A stretch of 64,000 bases of DNA from Rubellimicrobium arenae (lineage in GTDB: Bacteria > Pseudomonadota > Alphaproteobacteria > Rhodobacterales > Rhodobacteraceae), in NCBI RefSeq assembly GCF_017916295.1, contig NZ_JAFMSS010000004.1:124001-188000 (forward strand), in the 5' to 3' direction. The translations under genes were made by a program, and so were the position numbers. The notes beneath the pieces were generated by a model. The model had not been told where the DNA came from. It searched no databases and worked only from the letters and a program-made list of their open reading frames with translations. Shown here one piece after another: positions 10,537 to 18,594 of the stretch; the first letter of the stretch is position 1, and each line of letters starts with the position of its first letter.

Positions 10537-10797
10537 ATGCGCGTGACCTGTCCATACTGCGGCGAACGGGACCGCCGCGAGTTCACCATCCAGGGGGACG
10601 ACACCAGCCTGCGCCGGCCCGGCCGCGACGCGGGGGCGGAGGCCTGGCACGCCCATGTCCACCTGCGCGACAACCCGGCGGGGCGCCTGCGCGAGATGTG
10701 GTACCACGACCCCTGCGGCGCCTGGATCGTGGTCGAGCGGGACACCGTGACCCATGCCGTCCACGGCTCGGTCCCCGCGCGGGAGGCGGCGCGATGA
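10537..10797 (+). CDS. soxD: Sarcosine oxidase, delta subunit
   Basis: 86-residue zinc-binding subunit. MRVTCPYCGERDRREF gives the CxxC pair (Cys5, Cys8), with further candidate zinc ligands in WHAHVHLRDNPAG and YHDPCGAW. These are the conserved features of SoxD, which packs against the alpha subunit. The stop overlaps the ATG of soxA by 4 bases, indicating translational coupling. Length is normal for the family. Confidence 0.94.
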   Translation: MRVTCPYCGERDRREFTIQGDDTSLRRPGRDAGAEAWHAHVHLRDNPAGRLREMWYHDPCGAWIVVERDTVTHAVHGSVPAREAAR

Positions 10798-13712
10798 GGG
10801 TCGCGAACAAGGGGCTGACGCAGGGCGCGCGGGTGATCCCCTTCACCTTCGACGGGCGCGGCTATTCCGGGCTGGAGGGGGACACGCTGGCCTCGGCCCT
10901 GCTGGGCGAGGGGGTGCGGCTGGTCGGGCGCTCCTTCAAGTACCACCGCCCCCGCGGCGTCCTGAGCGCGGGAAGCGAGGAGCCCAACGCGCTGGTCACG
11001 GTGGAGGGCGTGCCCAACACCCGCGCCACCGTGCAGGAGATCTGGGACGGGATGGCGGCGCGCAGCCAGAACGCCTGGCCCCGGCTGGAGCTGGACGCGC
11101 TGGGCGTGAACGACCTCCTGGCCCCGTTCCTGGGCGCGGGGTTCTATTACAAGACCTTCATGTGGCCGCGCCCCTTCTGGGAGCGGGTCTACGAGCCGTT
11201 CATCCGCCGGGCCGCTGGCCTGGGCCACCTGTCGGGCAAGGCCGACGGCGCCCCGTTCGAAAAGGCCTGGGCCTTCTGCGATCTCCTCGTGATCGGGGCC
11301 GGGCCGGCGGGGCTGATGGCGGCGCTGGCGGCGGGCCGGGCCGGGGCGGACGTGATCCTGGCCGACGAGGGGTCGCGCATGGGCGGGCGGCTCCTGGCCG
11401 AGACGGACCCGGTGGACGGGCGCGCCCCGCATCTCTGGGCCGAATCCGTGCTGGCGGAGCTGGCGGCGATGCCGAACGTCCGGCTCATGCCCCGGACGGC
11501 CGTGACGGGGGTCTATGACGGCGGCACCTACGGCGCTCTTGAGCGGGTGGGGCTGCATGGCCGCGCGCGGGCGGACCTGCCGCAGGAGTGCTTCTGGCGC
11601 ATCGTGGCGCGGCGGGCGGTGCTGGCGGCGGGCGCCATCGAGCGTCCCCTGGCCTTTCCGGACAATGACCGGCCCGGGATCATGCTGGCGGGCGCGGTGC
11701 GGGCCTATCTCAACCGCTGGGGCGTGGTCGCGGGGCCGCGCGTGGCGGTCTACGGCAACAACGACGACGCGCACCGGACGGCGCGGGACCTCGCGCAGGC
11801 GGGGCTCAAGGTCGCGGCGCTGATCGACATGCGGGGCGAGGCCCGGGTCGAGGGCGCCGCTTATCCGGTGCTGACCGGCGCGCGCGTGACCGGGACCTCC
11901 GGCCGGCTCGGGCTCCGGTCGATCCGGGTGGACGGCCTGGGCGGCCCGCGCGAGCTCGAGGTGGACTGCCTGGCCGTCTCGGGCGGGTGGACGCCTTCGG
12001 TGCACCTGACCTGCCACCTGGGCGCGAAGCCCGTCTGGGACGACCGGCTCCAGGCCTTCCGGCCCCGCGACGGGGCGGTGCCCGGGATGGTGGTCGCGGG
12101 CAGCGCGGCCGGCCGCCTGACCACCGCCGCCTGCCTGGCGGACGGGCTTCGGGCCGCGGCCGAGGTCCTGGGCGACCTGGGGCGGACGGTCCCGCCGATG
12201 GAGCTGCCCGCGGCCGAGGACGCCCCCCACGCCGTCGCGCCCTTCACGGTCGGCGAGGGCAGCCGCCAGTTCGTGGACTTCCAGAACGACGTCACCGTCA
12301 AGGACATCCGCCTGTCGGCCCAGGAAGGCTTCCAGAGCGTCGAGCACATGAAGCGCTACACGACGCTGGGCATGGCGACGGACCAGGGCAAGACCGCGAA
12401 CCTTCCCGCCATGGCGGTGCTGGCGGAGGCGCTGGGCAGCCCCGTCGCGGCGACCGGGACGACCACCTTCCGGCCGCCCTTCGTGCCCGTGCCCATCGCG
12501 GCGCTGGGGGCCGGCGGGCAGGGCGCGGGCTTTGCGCCGCAGCGCTTCACCACCTCCCACGAGGCGAGCGTCCAGCGCGGCGCGGCGATGACCGAGGCGG
12601 GGCTGTGGTATCGTCCCTCGTATTTCCCCCGCCCGGGCGAGGCCACCTGGCGGCAGGCCTGCGACCGCGAGGTGGACATGGTGCGCCATGCGGTGGGCGT
12701 CTGCGACGTGTCCACGCTGGGCAAGATCGACATCCAGGGGCCGGACGCGGCGGCGTTCCTGGACTTCGTTTACGCCAACACCTTCTCCACGCTGCCCCGG
12801 GGCAAGGTGCGCTACGGGCTGATGCTGCGCGAGGACGGCTTCGTCATGGACGACGGCACCACCGCGCGGCTGGGCGACCGGCATTACCTGATGACCACCA
12901 CCACGGCCGCGGCGGCGCAGGTCATGCGGCATCTCGACTTCGTGGCCCAGGTGCTGCGGCCCGACCTGGACGTGCAGGTCCTGTCGGTGACCGAGCAATG
13001 GGCCCAGTTCTCGGTCGCCGGCCCCTGGTCGCGCGAGCTGCTCCAGAGCGTCGTGGACGCCGACCTGTCGGACGCCGCGCTGCCCTACATGGGCTGCGCC
13101 GAGGTCGAGGTCATGGGGGTGAGGGGGCGGGTGTTCCGCATCTCCTTCTCGGGCGAGCGGGCCTTCGAGGTCGCGGTGCCGGCGCGGCACGGCGCGGCGC
13201 TCTGGCGGCTGCTGGTGGCGCAGGCCGAGTCGCTGGGCGGCGGCCCCTATGGCCTCGAGGCGCTGAACGTCCTGCGGATCGAGAAGGGCTTCATCACCCA
13301 CGCCGAGATCCACGGCCGCACCACCGCCTTCGACATCGGGATGGAACGCATGGTCTCCAAGGCCAAGGACTGCGTGGGCTGGGCGGCGTCGCGCCGTCCG
13401 GGGCTGCTGGAGGAGGACCGCGAGCAGCTCGTGGGGCTGCGGCCGGTCGCGCGGAGCGGGCAGCTCACCGCCGGGGCGCACCTGTACGGGCGGGACGCGG
13501 CGGCGACGCGCGTGAACGGGCAGGGCTACGTCACCTCGGTCTGCTGGTCGCCGTCCTTCGACACCTCGCTGGGGCTGGGCTTCCTGAAGGGAGGCCGGGC
13601 GCGGCACGGCGAGGTCGTGCGGCTCGTGGACGCGATGCGGTCGGTCGAGACGCTGTGCGAGGTCACCGATCCGGTGTTCCTCGACCCCGAGGGAGGGCGG
13701 ATGCGTGGTTAA
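10794..13712 (+). CDS. soxA: Sarcosine oxidase, alpha subunit
   Basis: 972 residues from ATG at 10794 (4-base overlap with soxD). Domain order is that of SoxA: an N-terminal small fold (FKYHRPRG near residue 45), a dinucleotide-binding domain beginning DLLVIGAGPAGLMAALAAGR at about residue 163, which holds NAD+, and a C-terminal GcvT-like folate-binding domain (from about residue 600, including YGLMLREDGFVMDDGTT and FRISFSGERAFEV) that receives the one-carbon unit as methylene-THF. The stop codon lies inside the start of soxG. Complete and intact. Confidence 0.95.
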   Translation: MRVANKGLTQGARVIPFTFDGRGYSGLEGDTLASALLGEGVRLVGRSFKYHRPRGVLSAGSEEPNALVTVEGVPNTRATVQEIWDGMAARSQNAWPRLELDALGVNDLLAPFLGAGFYYKTFMWPRPFWERVYEPFIRRAAGLGHLSGKADGAPFEKAWAFCDLLVIGAGPAGLMAALAAGRAGADVILADEGSRMGGRLLAETDPVDGRAPHLWAESVLAELAAMPNVRLMPRTAVTGVYDGGTYGALERVGLHGRARADLPQECFWRIVARRAVLAAGAIERPLAFPDNDRPGIMLAGAVRAYLNRWGVVAGPRVAVYGNNDDAHRTARDLAQAGLKVAALIDMRGEARVEGAAYPVLTGARVTGTSGRLGLRSIRVDGLGGPRELEVDCLAVSGGWTPSVHLTCHLGAKPVWDDRLQAFRPRDGAVPGMVVAGSAAGRLTTAACLADGLRAAAEVLGDLGRTVPPMELPAAEDAPHAVAPFTVGEGSRQFVDFQNDVTVKDIRLSAQEGFQSVEHMKRYTTLGMATDQGKTANLPAMAVLAEALGSPVAATGTTTFRPPFVPVPIAALGAGGQGAGFAPQRFTTSHEASVQRGAAMTEAGLWYRPSYFPRPGEATWRQACDREVDMVRHAVGVCDVSTLGKIDIQGPDAAAFLDFVYANTFSTLPRGKVRYGLMLREDGFVMDDGTTARLGDRHYLMTTTTAAAAQVMRHLDFVAQVLRPDLDVQVLSVTEQWAQFSVAGPWSRELLQSVVDADLSDAALPYMGCAEVEVMGVRGRVFRISFSGERAFEVAVPARHGAALWRLLVAQAESLGGGPYGLEALNVLRIEKGFITHAEIHGRTTAFDIGMERMVSKAKDCVGWAASRRPGLLEEDREQLVGLRPVARSGQLTAGAHLYGRDAAATRVNGQGYVTSVCWSPSFDTSLGLGFLKGGRARHGEVVRLVDAMRSVETLCEVTDPVFLDPEGGRMRG

Positions 13713-14253
13713 GCTTCTGGCGATATCGCCCGCGCAGGGCCTGGGCCTGCCGCTGGCCATCGGCGCGGCCCATCTGTCCGAGGTCGATCCCGGTCCCGTC
13801 ACCTCGATCGCGCCGTTCCGGGGGCAGGAGGCGGCGTTGTCCCGCGCGCTGGGCGGCGCGGCGCTGCCATCGCCCGGACGGGTGCAGCGGATGAACGAGG
13901 GGCGGCTGGTCTGGTCCGGGCCGGGACGGGCGATCCTTGTCGGAGTGCCCGTGCCGGAGGGCCTGTCGGAGCTGGCGGCGGTGGTGGAGCAGGGCGACGG
14001 CCTGGCCTGCCTGCGGCTCGAGGGCCTGGCCGCCCGCGAGGTGCTGGCCCGGCTCGTGCCCATCGACCTGCGCGACGGGGCCTTTCCCGAGGGCGCGACG
14101 GCGCGGACGCTCCTCAACCATCTGGCGGTGACGCTGATCCGCATCGAACCCCGGGCCTACGAGATCTTCGCGATGCGGAGCATGGCGCGCACGCTGGTCC
14201 ATGAGCTGGACGAGGCGATGCGGCGCGTCGCGGCCCGCCAGGGGGCCGTCTAG
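13705..14253 (+). CDS. soxG: Sarcosine oxidase, gamma subunit
   Basis: 182-residue SoxG-type protein starting with GTG at 13705, eight bases before the end of soxA, so translation is probably coupled. Characteristic features are FRGQEAALSRALG near the N-terminus, a GcvT-like small fold, and the C-terminal RSMARTLVHELDEA helix. The gamma subunit completes the alpha-beta-gamma-delta enzyme. The weak conservation of SoxG makes position the main evidence, supported by these motifs. Confidence 0.9.
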   Translation: MVKLLAISPAQGLGLPLAIGAAHLSEVDPGPVTSIAPFRGQEAALSRALGGAALPSPGRVQRMNEGRLVWSGPGRAILVGVPVPEGLSELAAVVEQGDGLACLRLEGLAAREVLARLVPIDLRDGAFPEGATARTLLNHLAVTLIRIEPRAYEIFAMRSMARTLVHELDEAMRRVAARQGAV

Positions 14254-14278
14254 GCCTGACGCCAGGCAGGGGTCGGAC

Positions 14279-14300
14279 GGCGGGGGCCGGAGCCCCCGCC
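14279..14300. terminator. Bidirectional hairpin between convergent soxG and putA
   Basis: A perfect 9-bp stem, GGCGGGGGC (14279-14287) with GCCCCCGCC (14292-14300), around a CGGA loop. It occupies the 54-base gap between the convergent soxG and putA stop codons. No T-tract is present, as is common for GC-rich terminators in this group. Confidence 0.6.
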
Positions 14301-14307
14301 CGAAGGG

Positions 14308-17300
14308 TCAGACCCCCGATCCGGTCGCGGTCCCGGCCAGCAGGCTCGCGTTCCCGCCGGCGGCGGTCGTGTCGATGCAGACATGCCGCTCGGCCAGGAC
14401 CTGGCCCGCCTCGGGCTGCCCGGTGACCAGCGGCAGGATCGCGCCGTCGCGGGCGGCGAGGGCCTGCTCGTAGGCGCGGGCGGTGTCCGCGTCGCCCCAC
14501 CAGACTGCCCCGCCCAGCCGGACGAGCGAGGTCAGCGTGTCCGGCGTGACCCGGCCCTGCGCGGCGACGGCGCGGCCGCCCAGCGCACGGATGGCGTCGG
14601 CCTGCGTTCCGGCGGCGACCGGACCCGGCCCGAGGCAAAGGAAGGGGGCGCGCGGCCGCAGGGACAGGCGGTTCGATTCGCCGGTCGGGCCCGGCATGTT
14701 CCGGGGCGGCAGAGGCTGGATCGCTTCGCCGTCGGCCTCGCGGAGGCGGGCGACGAGGGTGATCTCATCCTCGGGACCGGTCCAGGACCCGGCCTCCCCG
14801 GCGGCGGGCGGCGTGCCGAAGCGGGGCAGGTAGTTCGGCCCGCCCGCCTTGGGTCCCGTGCCCGACAGGCCTTCGCCGCCGAAGGGCTGGGAGCCCACAA
14901 CCGCGCCGATCTGGTTGCGGTTGATGTACAGGTTCCCGGCATGGACCCGGTCCACGATCCGCTGCACGCGGTCGTCGATCCGCGAATGGAAGCCGAAGGT
15001 CAGCCCCATGCCGGTGCCGTTCACCGCGTCGAGCACCCGGTCGAGATCCGCCGCCCGGTAGGTCGCCACATGGAGGACGGGGCCGAAGACCTCGCGCTCG
15101 ATGTCGCCGATGCCGGCCACGCGGATCACCGTGGGGGCGATGAAGGTGCCGCTCGTGGGCACCGTGCGCTCGGCGATGACGCGGTTCTCGGACCGGGCCT
15201 TGGCGATGTGGGCTAGGATGCCGTCGCGGGCCTGCGCGTCGATGACGGGGCCCAGGTCGGTCGACAGGTCCCAGGGATCGCCGGGCCGCAGCTCCTCCAT
15301 CGCGCCCCGGAGCATGTGGAGCACGGGCTCGGCCACCTCCTCCTGCACGTAAAGGCAGCGGAGCGCCGAGCAGCGCTGCCCGGCCGAGCGGAAGGCCGAG
15401 GCCACGATGTCGCGCACCGCCTGTTCGGGCAGCGCCGTGGAATCCACCACCATGGCGTTGATGCCGCCGGTTTCCGCGATCAGCGGACGGCCCGCCGGGC
15501 CCTGGGCCATCGCTTGCCGGATGCGCAGGGCCGTCGCGGTCGAGCCGGTGAAGGCCGCGCCCGAAAGCCGCGGGTCGGCGGTCAGCGCGCCCCCCGTTTC
15601 CGCCCCGCCGGGGAGGAGTTGCAGCGCCTCGGGCGGGACGCCGGCCTCGTGGAGCCACTGGACGGCGCGGAAGGCGATCAGCGGCGTCTGCGGCGCGGGC
15701 TTGGCCAGCACGGCGTTGCCCATGACCAGGGCAGCGGCGATCTGCCCTGTGAAGATGGCGAGCGGGAAGTTCCAGGGGCTGATGCAGGCCCAGATGCCCT
15801 GGCCCTCGGCGCCGTCGGCCTGGGCGGCGTAGTAGCGGAGGAAGTCCACGGCCTCGCGCAGTTCGCCCACGCAGTCCGGGACGGTCTTGCCGGCCTCGCG
15901 GGCCAGAAGGGCCAGGACCTCGCCCTCGTTCGCCTCGTACAGGTCGGCGGCGCGGTTCAGGATCGCGGCGCGTTCGGCCAGGGGCGCGGTCCAGGGACGC
16001 GCGGCCCCGATCGCGGCCGAGACGGTGGCGGCGTCGGCCTCCTGCACGCGGCCGACAGGACGGCCGGTCGCGGGCTCGCGCAGATCGCGCATGGCACCGG
16101 TCGGCTGACCGGCGGCGAGGATCGGCGCGGCGTCCCAGGCCGTGTCGCGGAAGCGGCCGCGGTCGGCCTCCATCCCCGCCAGCGTCGGACGGTCGGACAG
16201 GTCCCGCCCGCGCGAATTGCGGCGCTGCGGCTGGAACAGCTCGGCCCCGGTCGGGATCGTGCGGGTTGGGCGGGCCTCAAAGGGGTCCGGCACGACCTCC
16301 TCGGGCGGGATCGATTCATCCACGATGCGGTTCACGAAGGACGAGTTGGCCCCGTTCTCCAGCAGCCGCCGGACGAGGTAGGCGAGCAGATCGCGGTGCG
16401 CGCCCACCGGGGCATAGATCCGCAGGCCCGTGCCCTCGGTGGCGCGGTTGATCTCGTGCAGCGCCTCGCCCATGCCGTGCAGGCGCTGGAACTCGAAGGC
16501 GGTCGCGGGCACGCCCATCTCGCGCGCCATGTGCAGGATGGCGGCCACGGTGTGGGCGTTGTGGGTCGCGAACTGCGGATAGATCCGGTCGGTCAGCGAC
16601 AGCAGCTTGCGGGCATTGGCGACGTAGCTCACGTCCGTAGAGGTCTTGGAGGTGAAGACCGGAAAATCCTCCAGCCCCTCGATCTGTGCCCGTTTGATTT
16701 CCGAATCCCAGTAGGCGCCCTTGACCAGTCGCAGCATGATGCGGCGGTCCAGGCGTTCGGCCAGGGCATGCAGCCAGTCGATCATCGCGCCCGCGCGGCG
16801 GCCATAGGCCTGCACCACCACGCCAAAGCCGTCCCAGCCCCGAAGGCCGGGATCGCGCAGCACCGCCTCGATCACGTCGGCGGAGAGCGACAGGCGCTCG
16901 GCCTCCTCGGCGTCGATGTTGAGACCCATGCCCGCCGCCTTGGCGAGGTGGCAGAGCGAGCCCAGGCGCGGCACCAGCTCGGCCATGACGCGGTCGCGCT
17001 GCGCCTCCTCGTAGCGGGGGTGCAGGGCGGACAGCTTGACCGAGATGCCGGGGTTGGCCGCGACCGACCCGCGCGTGCAGTCCTGCGCGATGGCGCTGAT
17101 CGCGCGGGAATAGGACAGGTGATAGGCGCGGGCGTCGGCCTCGGTGCGCGCGGCCTCGCCCAGCATGTCGTAGCTGTAGGTGACGCCCTTGTTCTCCTGC
17201 GTCTTGGCGCGGGCGCGGGCGGCGTCGATGGTCTCGCCCAAAACGAACTGGCGGCCCATCTCCTTCATGGCCCGGCCCACGGCGGCGCGGATCACCGGCT

Positions 17301-17781
17301 CGCCCAGGCGGCGGATCGCGCCGCGCAGGCGGCCCGCCACGCCCGGAGGCGCGTCGTCCAGCACCTTGCCCGTCAGCATCAGCGCCCAGGTCGAGGCGTT
17401 CACCAGCGAGGAGGCCGACTGCCCCAGATGCCGGCCCCAGTCCGACGGCGTGATCTTGTCCTCGATCAGGGCGTCGATGGTATCGGCGTCGGGCACGCGC
17501 AGCAGCGCCTCGGCCAGGCACATGAGCGCCACGCCTTCGTCGGTGGACAGGCCGTACTCGGCCAGGAACACCTCCATGAGGCCAGGGCGCGTGGCCTCGC
17601 GGATCCGGCGCACGAGGTCGGCGGCGTGGCGGCCCACGGCGGCGCGCGCCTCGGGCGAAAGGGCGGCCTGACGGACCAGACGGTCAAGGAGCGGACCCTC
17701 GGGGGCGAGGGTGCCGTCATCCACGACGGCGCGGAGCGCGGCGAGATCGGAGGTGGTGGCGAGCGGGGCGTGATGGGTCAT
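14308..17781 (-). CDS. putA: Bifunctional proline dehydrogenase / L-glutamate-gamma-semialdehyde dehydrogenase
   Basis: Oxidises proline to glutamate in two steps (FAD-linked PRODH, then NAD+-linked aldehyde dehydrogenase). From ATG at 17781 the protein has about 1157 residues. The PRODH barrel (about 160-480) shows DIDAEEAERLSLS-type and LRLVKGAYWDSEIK motifs and PVFTSKTSTDVSY; the ALDH domain (about 520-1000) shows the Glu motif IAETGGINAMVV and the catalytic Cys in RSAGQRCSAL. There is no N-terminal ribbon-helix-helix domain, so unlike E. coli PutA it is not its own repressor, consistent with the divergent Lrp-type regulator. A TTG 18 bases upstream is an alternative start. Substrate channelling C-terminal extension is present. 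Confidence 0.95.
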   Translation of the reverse strand: MTHHAPLATTSDLAALRAVVDDGTLAPEGPLLDRLVRQAALSPEARAAVGRHAADLVRRIREATRPGLMEVFLAEYGLSTDEGVALMCLAEALLRVPDADTIDALIEDKITPSDWGRHLGQSASSLVNASTWALMLTGKVLDDAPPGVAGRLRGAIRRLGEPVIRAAVGRAMKEMGRQFVLGETIDAARARAKTQENKGVTYSYDMLGEAARTEADARAYHLSYSRAISAIAQDCTRGSVAANPGISVKLSALHPRYEEAQRDRVMAELVPRLGSLCHLAKAAGMGLNIDAEEAERLSLSADVIEAVLRDPGLRGWDGFGVVVQAYGRRAGAMIDWLHALAERLDRRIMLRLVKGAYWDSEIKRAQIEGLEDFPVFTSKTSTDVSYVANARKLLSLTDRIYPQFATHNAHTVAAILHMAREMGVPATAFEFQRLHGMGEALHEINRATEGTGLRIYAPVGAHRDLLAYLVRRLLENGANSSFVNRIVDESIPPEEVVPDPFEARPTRTIPTGAELFQPQRRNSRGRDLSDRPTLAGMEADRGRFRDTAWDAAPILAAGQPTGAMRDLREPATGRPVGRVQEADAATVSAAIGAARPWTAPLAERAAILNRAADLYEANEGEVLALLAREAGKTVPDCVGELREAVDFLRYYAAQADGAEGQGIWACISPWNFPLAIFTGQIAAALVMGNAVLAKPAPQTPLIAFRAVQWLHEAGVPPEALQLLPGGAETGGALTADPRLSGAAFTGSTATALRIRQAMAQGPAGRPLIAETGGINAMVVDSTALPEQAVRDIVASAFRSAGQRCSALRCLYVQEEVAEPVLHMLRGAMEELRPGDPWDLSTDLGPVIDAQARDGILAHIAKARSENRVIAERTVPTSGTFIAPTVIRVAGIGDIEREVFGPVLHVATYRAADLDRVLDAVNGTGMGLTFGFHSRIDDRVQRIVDRVHAGNLYINRNQIGAVVGSQPFGGEGLSGTGPKAGGPNYLPRFGTPPAAGEAGSWTGPEDEITLVARLREADGEAIQPLPPRNMPGPTGESNRLSLRPRAPFLCLGPGPVAAGTQADAIRALGGRAVAAQGRVTPDTLTSLVRLGGAVWWGDADTARAYEQALAARDGAILPLVTGQPEAGQVLAERHVCIDTTAAGGNASLLAGTATGSGV

Positions 17782-17892
17782 CGGGGTCGAATCCGGCAAG
17801 GGAGATGACCTCTATATAGGAGATCCTGAACGGGCCTTGCGCCTTGTCTGGGGCGGGTTATCAGGCGATCGGACCGCAAGAGGAGCCCGACG
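17782..17892. promoter_or_regulatory. Divergent putA/putR promoter region
   Basis: 111 bases between divergent putA and its presumed regulator. The notable element is an A/T-rich island in otherwise GC-rich DNA around 17807-17825, centred on the palindrome CTATATAG (17812-17819) with flanking near-symmetrical CTC/GAG sequence. It could be a -10 element for either direction or an Lrp-family binding site; the sequence alone does not decide. Confidence 0.4.
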
Positions 17893-18363
17893 ATGTCCGA
17901 ACGTCCTGCGCTGGACGGCTTTGACCGGAAGATACTGGAGATCGTCGCCGCCGAGGGGCGGATCAGCATCGCCGACCTGGCGGGCCGCGTCGGCCTGTCC
18001 AAGTCGCCGGTGCAGGCGCGGCTGCGCCGGCTCGAGGCGCGGGGCGCGATCCGGGGCTACCGCGCCCTGGTCGATCCCGGGGTCCTGGGGCGGGACCATG
18101 TGGCCTTCGTGGAGGTGCGCCTGTCGGACACCCGCGAAAGCGCCCTGGCCGCCTTCAACGCCGCCGTGCTCCGCATCCCCGAGATCGAGGCCTGCCACAT
18201 GATCGCGGGAAGCTTCGACTACCTGCTCAAGGTCCGCACGGGCGGGATGGCCACCTACCGCGCTGCCCTGGCCGAGCACATCTCGACGCTGCCGCATGTG
18301 GCCTCGACCTCGACCTACGTGGCGATGCAGACGGTCAAGGAGGAAGGGTTTCCCTCCGGCTGA
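17893..18363 (+). CDS. putR: Lrp/AsnC-family transcriptional regulator, probable proline-responsive putA activator
   Basis: 156 residues: N-terminal winged helix-turn-helix (LDGFDRKILEIVAAEGRISI through SKSPVQARLRRLEARGAI, residues 8-60) and C-terminal RAM/ASNC effector domain (VAFVEVRL ... CHMIAGSFDYLLKV, about 70-150). Divergent from putA across 111 bases. In Rhodobacter and Agrobacterium PutR proteins of this type activate putA when proline is present; the role here is inferred from that arrangement. The symbol rests on context. A tRNA gene follows 42 bases after the stop. Confidence 0.9.
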   Translation: MSERPALDGFDRKILEIVAAEGRISIADLAGRVGLSKSPVQARLRRLEARGAIRGYRALVDPGVLGRDHVAFVEVRLSDTRESALAAFNAAVLRIPEIEACHMIAGSFDYLLKVRTGGMATYRAALAEHISTLPHVASTSTYVAMQTVKEEGFPSG

Positions 18364-18405
18364 CCCTTTCGCCCGGAGGTCGCGGCGGATAGGGTGCCCG
18401 GGCCG

Positions 18406-18490
18406 GCCCGCGTGGTGGAATGGTAGACATCAGCGACTTAAAATCGCTTGGCCTCTGGCCGTGCGGGTTCGAGTCCCGCCGCGGGCACCA
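18406..18490 (+). tRNA. tRNA-Leu (anticodon TAA)
   Basis: 85 bases including an encoded CCA. The acceptor stem GCCCGCG (18406-18412) pairs with CGCGGGC (18480-18486); the anticodon stem AGCGA/TCGCT encloses the loop CTTAAAA with anticodon TAA at 18439-18441; the T arm is GCGGGTTCGAGTCCCGC, and a long class II variable arm (about 18448-18462) identifies it as leucine type. It reads UUA, a rare codon in this GC-rich DNA. No integrase gene or attachment-site duplication is seen next to it. Confidence 0.95.
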
Positions 18491-18507
18491 CCAGCCTTGT
18501 CCGTGAT

Positions 18508-18523
18508 GCCGCCCTCCGGCGGC
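18508..18523 (+). terminator. Short hairpin after tRNA-Leu
   Basis: GCCGCC-CTCC-GGCGGC, a perfect 6-bp stem 17 bases after the tRNA 3' end. It may end tRNA transcription; no T-run follows. Confidence 0.35.
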
Positions 18524-18530
18524 GATGGAC

Positions 18531-18549
18531 CCTTCACACGCCTGTCACA
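18531..18549 (+). promoter_or_regulatory. Possible Pho box upstream of the phytase-like gene
   Basis: CCTTCACA (18531-18538) and CTGTCACA (18542-18549) are similar octamers whose start points are 11 bases apart, the spacing of PhoB half-sites (consensus CTGTCAT-type repeats). They lie about 46-64 bases before the GTG start. Related repeats occur before the two following genes. Confidence 0.45.
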
Positions 18550-18594
18550 CGGGACGGGCAGGCTCGCGGGACCGTTCTGACTTCGGAGTCTCCC

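Noticed and set aside
10353..14144. 1263-codon minus-strand open frame opposite soxA/soxG
   Set aside because: Same reason; the plus strand encodes recognisable sarcosine oxidase subunits.
18406..18490. tRNA-Leu as a possible integration site for a genomic island
   Set aside because: No integrase, no 3'-end duplication of the tRNA in the following sequence, and the flanking genes look native.
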